From positions 806,001 through 870,000 of the forward strand of contig NZ_JAASQJ010000001.1 in assembly GCF_011762185.1 (NCBI RefSeq): DNA of 64,000 bases, written 5' to 3'. Within the stretch, counting starts at the first letter, position 1; each line of letters opens with the position of its first letter. Below, piece by piece: positions 37,457 through 45,757 of this stretch. The notes below the pieces were generated by a model, which worked only from the letters and a program-made list of their open reading frames with translations, was not told where the DNA came from and did not search any database. Made by a program: the position numbers and the translations under genes. The DNA comes from Dyadobacter arcticus. GTDB lineage: Bacteria > Bacteroidota > Bacteroidia > Cytophagales > Spirosomataceae.

Positions 37457-37554
37457 TGGTTTCACTTAATGAAGAAAGCCCTACGGGTCAATCTTGCCGT
37501 TCTTAATATGTGTTTAATCTTATTAGGAGATTCATTTAATGCTCAGGAACGCGA

Positions 37555-39279
37555 TCAAGTGCTTTCCATGGCGATTGGTTTTGCAAATGGCTCCATCTCT
37601 GTCAATGGCTTGCCGAAGGCAATCTTCGGATAAGCATTAGCGTAAGAGTCCACAATAACCTGTAGAAGTTTAGGCTTCAAATCATCGTCGTCATGCAGAA
37701 ACCATTCTACTGCTGATTCAATTTCCTCGTCTTCTTTTATTGTTTGAGCTTGGATGCCATAAGCATTGGCAACTTTGGCAAAATCGGGAGCTGAATAGCC
37801 CCAAAAAGTAGACTGATAACGCGAATCGAAGTAACTATCCTGAAACTGACGGATCATACCAAGATTATTGTTGTTGATCACGATCATTTTGATAGGAAGA
37901 TTGTTCCTGAAAATGGTTTGAAGTTCCTGGATATTTAGCTGAAACCCTCCATCCCCGGCAATTACAACTACTGGTCTTCTGGAGGCCAGGCAAGCGCCTA
38001 TCGCTGCAGGCAATGCAAAACCCATTGCGCCCATTCCGCCAGAAGTTAAAAATCTTTGTCCATCTACCAGCTCCAAAGATTGTGCAGCCCACATCTGGTG
38101 ATTGCCTACGTCTGCAATCCAGGCAGATACATTACCTGCATTTTGTGAGACTTTATGCATAAATACATTAGGGTTGATTCCCATAATGTCTGGCAATTCA
38201 TTCACGTCCGGCCACGCTTCTTTCAAATCCCTGATTTTGTCTTTCCACTCAGAGCAATCAATTTTCGCATTATTTGCGTTAATATAGGCTAATATACCTG
38301 TGAAAAAAGCGATCAGATCTTCGTGAACAATATGGCAGTTTTTTATCCGATTATTAAGCTCACCGATTTCACAATCGACATGTATCATTTTTTTTGTGCT
38401 GAAAAAACCGGTATCGGCGCCAGTCTGGCGAATATCCAAGCGACTACCTAAAACAAGGATGAGATCGGCTTCACCAATAGCCAAATTTGCCCATCTATTA
38501 CCATAAGCACCTAAAAAACCGACATTGTGTTCGTTTGTTCGGGGTAATACATCAATCCCAAGTAATGATGTAATGACAGGCAACCCAGTAGTATCAACAA
38601 ACTCCTGGAACAAGGACCACGAGCCCGAAGATCTGATTCCGCCACCCGCCAGAATTACCGGGTTGGTTGATGCTTTTATCTGATCCCATACTCGTTTGTA
38701 GGCACTCTCTTCGGAGGTAATATTCTTCTCTTTATCCAAATATTCTATACCACCAACCTCTATATCGGCTCGTTGTATATTCATTGGGATATCAATCAAA
38801 ACAGGTCCGGGGCGACCATTCAGGGACAATAGAAAAGCACTTTTAAAAACTTGTTCTATTTCCGAAGCATCTTTTACACGATAGACCGCTTTTGTGATGG
38901 GTTCGGCCATCGTTGCAATATCAGTTTCCTGAAATCCAAGCTGTCTAATCTTTAAATCACCTTTTTGTTCATGAAGATTTACCTGGCCAGTTATAAAAAT
39001 GGCAGGAGATGAATCAAAATAGCAACTTCCTATCCCGGTAAGCAAATTGGTTGCACCTGGCCCGGATGTTGCAAGTGCCACACCTGGTCGACCTGTCACC
39101 CGGCCAAAAGCATCCGCAGCGAAAGAGGCAGCCTGCTCATGATGCATGCTCACAATTTTGATGTCATCGTAACTTGCAATGGAATCGAGTATGTGGGTTA
39201 TCATGCCTCCGGCCATTTCAAAAACGACATTGATACCTTGCTTGTGAATAAATGCCGCAATAAAGTCAGATACTTTCAT
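37555..39279 (-). CDS. yerE: YerE-like thiamine-diphosphate enzyme (acetyl transfer to a CDP-4-keto-3,6-dideoxysugar)
   Basis: This 574-residue protein has the three-domain fold of acetolactate synthase-like enzymes. Glu48 in MHHEQAASFAADAFGR activates the cofactor, LATSGPGATNLLTGIG follows, and the cofactor-binding GDG is at 442-444 (GDGGFQLNIQELQ) with NNNNLGMIRQFQ after it. The start FEMAGGMITHILDSI resembles YerE of Yersinia, which moves a two-carbon unit onto CDP-3,6-dideoxy-4-keto-glucose in yersiniose synthesis. Placement between rfbG and rfbH supports this. A plain acetolactate synthase is unlikely because no ilvN or ilvC lies nearby. I chose ATG at 39279 because the longer frame to 39312 overlaps the upstream gene. 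Confidence 0.78.
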   Translation of the reverse strand: MKVSDFIAAFIHKQGINVVFEMAGGMITHILDSIASYDDIKIVSMHHEQAASFAADAFGRVTGRPGVALATSGPGATNLLTGIGSCYFDSSPAIFITGQVNLHEQKGDLKIRQLGFQETDIATMAEPITKAVYRVKDASEIEQVFKSAFLLSLNGRPGPVLIDIPMNIQRADIEVGGIEYLDKEKNITSEESAYKRVWDQIKASTNPVILAGGGIRSSGSWSLFQEFVDTTGLPVITSLLGIDVLPRTNEHNVGFLGAYGNRWANLAIGEADLILVLGSRLDIRQTGADTGFFSTKKMIHVDCEIGELNNRIKNCHIVHEDLIAFFTGILAYINANNAKIDCSEWKDKIRDLKEAWPDVNELPDIMGINPNVFMHKVSQNAGNVSAWIADVGNHQMWAAQSLELVDGQRFLTSGGMGAMGFALPAAIGACLASRRPVVVIAGDGGFQLNIQELQTIFRNNLPIKMIVINNNNLGMIRQFQDSYFDSRYQSTFWGYSAPDFAKVANAYGIQAQTIKEDEEIESAVEWFLHDDDDLKPKLLQVIVDSYANAYPKIAFGKPLTEMEPFAKPIAMEST

Positions 39280-39286
39280 TCTCAAT

Positions 39287-40201
39287 TCAATTTTCGCCTC
39301 TGTAATAATCAATTGTCTCTATTAATGATGCACGCATATCATACCCGGTAAATGCTCCGAAAACATGGTTATATAAATCGCTGTTTCCTTCTATGTGCAT
39401 GGACTGATTTTGTCGATAGGGAAGTGCCCCAAAAGATAAAACTGACTTTGACCCTATAATGTCATTTATCTCAGTAATTAAAGATCTCAGCGATCTAGAT
39501 TGGTTTGAAGATAAATTATAAACCCCTGAATGATTGTCATTACTGTTGATAACCGTCAGCACCATTTTGGCTAAGTCCTTCACATAAAGATAATCATATT
39601 GTTGCTCACATCGGGTGAGGTTGCAAGGCAAGTCGTTCAGCAGATGATCAATGATCATCGGGACAAACCATTTTTTGTCCTCTTTCGGTCCAAAAACCGA
39701 ATAAATCCTAAGCCAGTACCACTGTATATCATTCTGCTCACAAAATATTTCTACCGTTTTCTGAGCCGCCAGTTTGGCTACCGCATATGCATTCTTGGGT
39801 ATCGGATGGATAGTCTCGTCAACCCTGCCCTCTATGTTGCCGTACTCGGCTTGCGATCCAAATGCTACGAATTTTTTGACAGATATCAATTTTCCAATTC
39901 TCGTCAGGTCGATAATTAGCTGAAGGTTTGAAAACTGCAAGTGCCAATTTTCTCTATCCGAAGCGCTAATCCCAGACCAGGCCAAATGAATGATTATATC
40001 TGGTTTAAAAGTCAGTAAGTTTTCTTCTAGGGTTTCTTCGGTAATCCATGTAATCTGATCAGCAAATTCTTCACATCTCCACAAGTCTGATGTATGTCTC
40101 TTCAAACCCATTAGCTGAAATCCCTGTCCGATAAAAAATTCGGCAAGGTGCGATCCTATAAACCCGGATGCGCCTGTCAGGAATATCTTATGATTTGGCA
40201 T
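39287..40201 (-). CDS. NAD(P)-dependent reductase/epimerase of the branched-sugar pathway, possible YerF role
   Basis: This 304-residue extended short-chain dehydrogenase has GASGFIGSHLAEFF (residues 9-22), then FGSQAEYGNIEG and AYAVAKLAAQKTVE with the tyrosine-lysine pair, and LRIYSVFGPKEDKKWFVPMI. It lies between rfbG and the YerE-like gene; its start overlaps rfbG by 14 bases and its stop is 7 bases before the YerE ATG. In the yersiniose pathway a reductase (YerF) reduces the acetyl branch after YerE acts; this gene is the obvious candidate by position. The same fold could equally reduce the C4 keto group, as in abequose or paratose synthesis. The choice is inference. Confidence 0.75.
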   Translation of the reverse strand: MPNHKIFLTGASGFIGSHLAEFFIGQGFQLMGLKRHTSDLWRCEEFADQITWITEETLEENLLTFKPDIIIHLAWSGISASDRENWHLQFSNLQLIIDLTRIGKLISVKKFVAFGSQAEYGNIEGRVDETIHPIPKNAYAVAKLAAQKTVEIFCEQNDIQWYWLRIYSVFGPKEDKKWFVPMIIDHLLNDLPCNLTRCEQQYDYLYVKDLAKMVLTVINSNDNHSGVYNLSSNQSRSLRSLITEINDIIGSKSVLSFGALPYRQNQSMHIEGNSDLYNHVFGAFTGYDMRASLIETIDYYRGEN

Positions 40202-41273
40202 TTATAAATTCAGATATCTGGTATTGTGTAAAGGAACTAATGGATTCTCCGTTTTCAAATATTTTGTACCACTCCAGTGTTTTCTCGATAGCGCCACGAG
40301 CATTGTATTTAGGCTTCCATTTCAAGATGTTCATCGCTTTGTTGATGTCTAACTTAAGAAGTCCCGCTTCGTGCAATTCTTCTTTTTTCACAGGGGTTTC
40401 ATAATTACCATTCCCCCAAATACTCAGTGAAATTTTGACTAAACTTTCAACGGTAAGGTTGTCTTCTGCTAATGGACCGAAATTCCAACTATCCGAATAT
40501 AAGATGGGATTTTCTGTCATTTTTGTTCCCAAATGTAAATAGCCCCCAAGTGGTTCTAAAACATGTTGCCATGGACGTATAGAATAAGGGTTGCGGACAA
40601 CAATTTTATCATTTTTCAGAAGAGCCCTGACAATATCTGGGATGATACGATCCTGCGCCCAATCACCACCACCAATGACATTTCCAGCTCTTGCACTGGC
40701 AATTGCCTTGCGATGAATAGAATAATTTGCGCTGTTAAAAAATGAGTTTCGATAAGAGCTGATGATTATTTCTGCGCAGGCTTTGCTGGCACTGTATGGA
40801 TCGTAACCGCCCAAACGATCAATTTCTCTATAAGGGTAGTGCCATTCTTTATTTTCGTAAACCTTATCAGTTGTAATGAGAATAACGTTGCAAGGCTGTT
40901 TTAACAGACGAACGGCGTCCATTAAATGTGCGGTTCCTATCGCATTGACAGAAAATGTTTCGGAAGGTACTTCGTAAGATAATCTTACCAGTGGCTGCGC
41001 AGCCAAATGGAATATGTAGTCCGGCTCGAAAGACAATATTTCACTTAAGAAATGCTCCCGGTCAAGAATGTTGCCTATAACCGATACACACATATTATCT
41101 CCTTCGATTGCATTGAACAAATCGAAATCATTTAAGGGTGCAAGCGAGTAGCCTTTAATATCTGCACCAAGAAGATAAAGCCAATTCAGAAGCCAGGAAC
41201 CTTTAAAGCCGGTATGCCCAGTCAAAAAAACGCGTTTGCCTTTATAGTAATGTGTTAAGTGCTGATAGTCCAT
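40188..41273 (-). CDS. rfbG: CDP-glucose 4,6-dehydratase
   Basis: This 361-residue enzyme converts CDP-glucose to CDP-4-keto-6-deoxyglucose. It has the NAD motif GHTGFKGSWL (residues 19-28), typical of CDP-glucose dehydratases where the first residues read TGHTGFKG, then AAQPLVRLSYEVP, ITTDKVYENKEWHYPYRE, YDPYSASKACAEI with the catalytic tyrosine and lysine, and ARAGNVIGGGDWAQDRI. I chose ATG at 41273, just after rfbF stops at 41282; a longer frame to 41318 overlaps rfbF and adds residues unlike the family. It follows rfbF directly, the usual order ddhA-ddhB. Confidence 0.96.
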   Translation of the reverse strand: MDYQHLTHYYKGKRVFLTGHTGFKGSWLLNWLYLLGADIKGYSLAPLNDFDLFNAIEGDNMCVSVIGNILDREHFLSEILSFEPDYIFHLAAQPLVRLSYEVPSETFSVNAIGTAHLMDAVRLLKQPCNVILITTDKVYENKEWHYPYREIDRLGGYDPYSASKACAEIIISSYRNSFFNSANYSIHRKAIASARAGNVIGGGDWAQDRIIPDIVRALLKNDKIVVRNPYSIRPWQHVLEPLGGYLHLGTKMTENPILYSDSWNFGPLAEDNLTVESLVKISLSIWGNGNYETPVKKEELHEAGLLKLDINKAMNILKWKPKYNARGAIEKTLEWYKIFENGESISSFTQYQISEFINAKS

Positions 41274-41281
41274 GTCAATAT

Positions 41282-42052
41282 TTACCAGGTTTTCCAAGGA
41301 GCTTTTCCCGAATCCCATAAACTTTCCAATTCGTGTTTATCACGTAACGTGTCCATAGGTTTCCAAAAACCGCCGTGTTTGTAAGCGACCATCTGGCTTT
41401 GGTGCGCAATATTTTCAAGAGGTTCTTTCTCAAAAATAGTGTGATCGTCTGCAATATAATCAAGGACAGCGGGTTCGCAGACAAAAAAGCCACCATTGAT
41501 CCAAGAACCATCACCTTTTGGTTTTTCAAGGAAGGAAATAACCTCTTGATTTTCTGAAATGTCCAAAGCGCCAAACCTCCCTGAGGGCTGTACGGCTGTT
41601 ACAGTGAGCAGTTTCTGATGAGCCTTATGATACTGTACCAATTCTTTGACATCAATATCTGCGACGCCATCCCCATAAGTCAACAAAAATGGTTCGTTCT
41701 TTAGATATTCCTTTACTTTCCTAACCCTACCTCCCGTCATTGTGTCAACCCCAGTATCTACCAATGTTACTTTCCAGGGTTCGGCTTGCGAATTGTGTAT
41801 TTCCACTCTGTTTTCCTGCATATGGAATGTGACATCCGACTGATGCAGGAAATAATTAGCGAAATATTCCTTTATGAAGTAGCCCTTATAGCCCAGGCAA
41901 ATTACAAATTCGTTGAAACCGTGGGAGGAATATATTTTCATGATGTGCCATAAAATCGGTTTACCACCGATTTCAACCATTGGTTTCGGCTTTGTAATCG
42001 TTTCTTCGGAAATGCGGGTGCCAAAACCTCCTGCTAGCAATACGACTTTCAT
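41282..42052 (-). CDS. rfbF: Glucose-1-phosphate cytidylyltransferase
   Basis: This 256-residue nucleotidyltransferase makes CDP-glucose from CTP and glucose 1-phosphate, the first step of the CDP-dideoxysugar route. It begins MKVVLLAGGFGTRISEETI with the nucleotide-binding loop, then PKPMVEIGGKPILWHIMK, FLLTYGDGVADIDV with the metal-binding aspartate region, and the GSWINGGFFVCEPAVLDYI signature of RfbF/DdhA. GGFWKPMDTLRDKHELE near the C-terminus is also diagnostic for cytidylyl- rather than thymidylyltransferases. It opens the sugar block of the locus, 84 bases after the wzz-like gene. Confidence 0.97.
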   Translation of the reverse strand: MKVVLLAGGFGTRISEETITKPKPMVEIGGKPILWHIMKIYSSHGFNEFVICLGYKGYFIKEYFANYFLHQSDVTFHMQENRVEIHNSQAEPWKVTLVDTGVDTMTGGRVRKVKEYLKNEPFLLTYGDGVADIDVKELVQYHKAHQKLLTVTAVQPSGRFGALDISENQEVISFLEKPKGDGSWINGGFFVCEPAVLDYIADDHTIFEKEPLENIAHQSQMVAYKHGGFWKPMDTLRDKHELESLWDSGKAPWKTW

Positions 42053-42136
42053 AGAAAAAAAAATTTATAGTGCGATATGAATAGTTGAAAAGAAACGAAA
42101 AGTAGCATGTTCTCTTCATTTGATTTGAAAATCATA

Positions 42137-43204
42137 TCAAAGAGAACGATCTTGAAGAAGCCTCAAATGATACTTTTCTTTAAAAAAAACTATAAATAGT
42201 AGGGTAATAAATCCACCTGCCACTCCAAAAACCATTCCGATAATCAATCTCTTGGGACTACTTTTTCCAATAGGAACCTTCGCAGGCTCCAGTACCTTAA
42301 ATACTGGTTTTTCTTCCTTTACCCTTATTTTCGCCTGCTCAAGCCTCGAAACCAAATCCGCATAGATGGATTGTGCCAAGGTATAGTCGGATTGCAACCT
42401 TTGCTCTTCAATACGAGCCACATTTAAAAAAGAGTTCCTATTTCTATCCCGATAACTTTGAAGAGCATATTCCGCTTTTTGCTGGCGACTTTTAGCTTCT
42501 GTTACCCGTTCCTGAAGAAAAGATACCTGCTCACCTGTTTTAGATGTACGATACTCCTCTACATAACTGATTAGATATTTCATACTTGCTTCAACAAGAA
42601 TTGCTGAAACTACTGGATCAGCCGTTTCGCAGCCGAGGGTTATTATACCATTTTTGCTGTCAACGGTTGCTTGAACCAAACCTGCTGCACCTCTCACTAA
42701 CCCTGTTTCACCCGGTGTCAACATCAAAACTCCTTTAGGCGCAATTGGAGTCACTTGCTTCTCTTGGTTTCCTTTATTTGAAAATGAGAACAGGTTTCCA
42801 AGCAGACTCGGCTTGTTAGTCGTTATTAGGAATTCTTTTAAGGTTTTATAATTATGCCCAAGCTGATCCATAACCGGTTGATCAAGCAAATGTTGTCCAA
42901 AAGGTGTACTGTTGAGGATATTTGGATATAGCTCTGGAACCAGCTTTTCTGCACCATTTTTGTCGGCGCCCAAAGCCATGCTAAATATGGAACTACCCTT
43001 CGACATGCTATATTCCGGCAGAAGAATTGTCTGAGATGTATATTTTCTAGGCAACAGAAAACTGTAGCATACACCTATAATTGCGAAGAAAACAGGTGCT
43101 AGGATTAGAATCTTTATGTAGTTTTTTAGAAAGTCTATCAAATCACCAAGACTCACTTCCAGCGTTTGATTTTTGCGTAATGTTTGCTTTTCAAGCATAT
43201 GCAT
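42137..43204 (-). CDS. Wzz-like chain length determinant without kinase domain
   Basis: This 355-residue protein has two membrane spans, at about residues 33-52 (ILILAPVFFAIIGVCYSF) and about 316-338 (GMVFGVAGGFITLLFIVFF), with a periplasmic part between them. The region about 215-290 is a likely coiled coil (QVSFLQERVTEAKSRQQKAE). The proline-rich motif before the second span (PAKVPIGKSSPKRL) is typical of PCP proteins. No BY-kinase domain follows, so polymer length control here lacks the Wzc tyrosine kinase. The start ATG overlaps the wza stop (TAATG), so translation is coupled. Confidence 0.9.
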   Translation of the reverse strand: MHMLEKQTLRKNQTLEVSLGDLIDFLKNYIKILILAPVFFAIIGVCYSFLLPRKYTSQTILLPEYSMSKGSSIFSMALGADKNGAEKLVPELYPNILNSTPFGQHLLDQPVMDQLGHNYKTLKEFLITTNKPSLLGNLFSFSNKGNQEKQVTPIAPKGVLMLTPGETGLVRGAAGLVQATVDSKNGIITLGCETADPVVSAILVEASMKYLISYVEEYRTSKTGEQVSFLQERVTEAKSRQQKAEYALQSYRDRNRNSFLNVARIEEQRLQSDYTLAQSIYADLVSRLEQAKIRVKEEKPVFKVLEPAKVPIGKSSPKRLIIGMVFGVAGGFITLLFIVFFKEKYHLRLLQDRSL

Positions 43205-45621
43205 TAAAATATCCTGATAAGTGTTATTGCAAGTGTAGAAAATAATGAGAGCAGCGCAAGCCTTTCTCCGCGCGAAAGGGGGTCTTGTGTTCTCGTCCTT
43301 TTGATTGGAATTGTGACCGTTGATCCGGGTTCTACCTTAGGAAAAGATCTAAAGAAAATGAAACTCTTGGTTCTGTGCGTGCGGCCGTTAGGATGGGTTA
43401 CATAAGCTCTTTTTTTCCAACCTTGTTCCGTATAGCCCCCTGCTTGGGAGATATAATCCTCGTAGGCAAAAGAGCGGTCAAAATTAACAACTGATGGATT
43501 ATAGACACCTCCTTGAATCCTGACCGTTTCAGATTTTTTTGGTATTACTAATGTGTCGCCATGAATGAGCAAAAGATTAGCAGGCAACGATGGCTTATCA
43601 GCGATGGATGCTATATCCACGGCAACTAATTCTTGATTCCGATATAATTGTGCTCCGGCTAAATAAGCTTCCGGTTTAACACCCCCCGCCTTTGGGAAAA
43701 TATCTGAAATACGTTCAAAATTATTGATAATTGTGTAAGTCCCTGGATAGGTAACTTCTCCAATAATGGTAACTGTCTTTTGTTCTTCATATCGCGGGGA
43801 TTTGCGAACAATAACAATATCTTGGGGTTGCAACTTGAATTTTTGGTCTTCTGGGTTCAGAACAAGATTTTCGCTTACGTTCATGGTGAAAATCCTTACA
43901 TTTTGTGAGGCTGGCAAATCGAGGGTATCATTTTTTATGCGCCTTGATACCTCGATGCGATATGGTATACCGCCTTCCATGTACCCGCCTGCCTGAAAGA
44001 TCAAGTCTGCAATGGTAATGTCCTTATAATAATAGTAGTTTCCAGGATTAAGAATTGACCCTGCAATCGAAAGAAATGTAAACTCTTTGAGGTCTTCAAC
44101 GGATTTAATAGTAAGAATATCTCCCGCTAGCAGTTGAATATCTTCGACTTCACGATTAACCAATTTCCTGAGATCGAACGCAATTAACCCGGTTTGAGTG
44201 TCGCCGCTAGCTCTTTCAAGAATCGCGCGGTTTAAAAAAGCTCTTGGGCTTAGGCCTTGAGCGTTCTGAATAAGCTCCAACACAGTATTGCATTTCTCTT
44301 CTAATGCGTATGGCCCAGGCACAGTCACTGCCCCCCTAATTTCGATTTGATTACTAATAACATCCAGTATTCTTTTTACATTAAAAATATCCCCATTTTT
44401 TGGCACAAATGACTCGATTTGTAGGGAATCAAAGCTTCCAATAATATAATTGCTGCCTGTATTACGCTGGTAAGTAATGGACTTTGTGTAAGCTTCGGGC
44501 GTGAAGCCTCCAGCGTAACGAATAAGTGTTAAAATATTTTCTCCCGCCTTTGACTCGAAAATTCCGGACCTTTTTACTTGACCATTTAGCTCAATCCTGT
44601 TCTCAAATGGTCGAATTAAAATGATATCCTGATCCTGGAGAGAAATATTATCACGCAAATCTGCATCAACCAAAAAGCGGTAAAGGTCAATTTTCTTGAT
44701 GATTTTATTATTCCTAATTATTTCGATGTTCCGGTATGAACCATTCCTACTCGGCCCTCCAGACAGTGATAATGCATTAAAGGCAGTAGCAAGGGAAGAA
44801 ACCGTGTAGGTTCCAGGTCTCGCGGCTTCTCCGGTAATCATGATTCTGATACTACGAACATTTCCAAGGGTTATGGATGAATAGGTGCCAGAACCAGGCT
44901 TGTTTAATGTCGAGTACGCTTGTCTTAACCTATTTACAATTCGCTCGGAAGCCTGCTCGATTGTTAGGCCGTTGATATAGACAGGAGCGAGGTTTAGCAT
45001 TTTAACAGTGCCCTCGGGACTAATCTTCATTCTGAAATTATCGACAGCATTACCATAGATATCTACAACAATTTCATCTTCGGGCCCGAGGATGTAATTC
45101 CTTGGCGTTGCAATCCTAAGATTTGGTTCAAATGTGTTGGAAGAACTTGAGAAAAACGCCGCGCCAAAAGTTCGGTTTAATCTACGATTTTGTGCTCTTC
45201 TGGAGTTTGTCGAATCTCTTTCATTGTTAGTCTCGTCTTCCAATTCGTCCAAATCATCCTGATCTCTGGTTTCGTCTAATTGATCCCGGTTTGGATCATT
45301 CATTTTCTTTTCATCTGGTTTTTGCTGGAGCCTTCTACGCATGGCCGAAATTTGATCCAATGTGTAGCCTCGTTGCAGTGCAGCCCTTTCTATATCCAAA
45401 TCCGACATACCGGAGGACTTGGCCTGGTTATAAAAGTCAACAGCTTGCTGATTATTGATCTGAGAAGGATCCGTTTGGGGAGTCAGGATGCGGAGGACAG
45501 GATTTTCAGTCGGTGATTGCTGTTGATCCGTATTTTGAGCAAAAACTTGAAGGTTTACTAAAATCAGGAAAAGTGAGAAAATACTTTTTAAGTATTTTTT
45601 TGACTGAGATTGATAATGCAT
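43204..45621 (-). CDS. wza: Outer membrane polysaccharide export protein, Wza type with multiple SLBB domains
   Basis: This 805-residue exporter has a signal peptide ending near VFAQ (residue about 29), an N-terminal charged low-complexity segment (about residues 100-150, rich in D, E and R), then a Poly_export domain (YILGPEDEIVVDIYGN at about 175) and a row of about six SLBB domains, each with a pattern like GEVTYPGTYTI or GQVKRSGIFESK. The C-terminus ends with a hydrophobic segment. It forms the outer membrane channel through which the polymer leaves. It is the first gene of the exopolysaccharide operon and is translationally coupled to wzz. Confidence 0.92.
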   Translation of the reverse strand: MHYQSQSKKYLKSIFSLFLILVNLQVFAQNTDQQQSPTENPVLRILTPQTDPSQINNQQAVDFYNQAKSSGMSDLDIERAALQRGYTLDQISAMRRRLQQKPDEKKMNDPNRDQLDETRDQDDLDELEDETNNERDSTNSRRAQNRRLNRTFGAAFFSSSSNTFEPNLRIATPRNYILGPEDEIVVDIYGNAVDNFRMKISPEGTVKMLNLAPVYINGLTIEQASERIVNRLRQAYSTLNKPGSGTYSSITLGNVRSIRIMITGEAARPGTYTVSSLATAFNALSLSGGPSRNGSYRNIEIIRNNKIIKKIDLYRFLVDADLRDNISLQDQDIILIRPFENRIELNGQVKRSGIFESKAGENILTLIRYAGGFTPEAYTKSITYQRNTGSNYIIGSFDSLQIESFVPKNGDIFNVKRILDVISNQIEIRGAVTVPGPYALEEKCNTVLELIQNAQGLSPRAFLNRAILERASGDTQTGLIAFDLRKLVNREVEDIQLLAGDILTIKSVEDLKEFTFLSIAGSILNPGNYYYYKDITIADLIFQAGGYMEGGIPYRIEVSRRIKNDTLDLPASQNVRIFTMNVSENLVLNPEDQKFKLQPQDIVIVRKSPRYEEQKTVTIIGEVTYPGTYTIINNFERISDIFPKAGGVKPEAYLAGAQLYRNQELVAVDIASIADKPSLPANLLLIHGDTLVIPKKSETVRIQGGVYNPSVVNFDRSFAYEDYISQAGGYTEQGWKKRAYVTHPNGRTHRTKSFIFFRSFPKVEPGSTVTIPIKRTRTQDPLSRGERLALLSLFSTLAITLIRIF

Positions 45622-45693
45622 GCAGTGTATTTATTACAGTCAGCGTCGTCTGTCGAACGATCCTGGGTGAAATTAGAAAACCCTAAGTTCCGG

Positions 45694-45701
45694 CAAAACT
45701 A
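45694..45701 (-). promoter_or_regulatory. Possible -7 promoter element for the exopolysaccharide operon (wza)
   Basis: On the minus strand TAGTTTTG matches TAnnTTTG; the transcript would start about 66 bases before the wza ATG. No good -33 TTG is seen, which may mean that an activator is needed. Confidence 0.33.
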
Positions 45702-45757
45702 CAAAATCTTATTATAATTAATTTCTATAAGAAAACATTGTAGCGGCTAAATCGGAA

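Noticed and set aside
37466..37554. Possible small gene between rfbH and the YerE-like gene on the plus strand
   Set aside because: The frame (37403-37633) covers the ends of both real genes and has no domain; the gap is only a spacer.
37555..39279. Acetolactate synthase (ilvB) for valine and isoleucine synthesis
   Set aside because: No ilvN, ilvC or ilvD is nearby, and the gene is embedded between rfbG and rfbH; a YerE role explains the context better.
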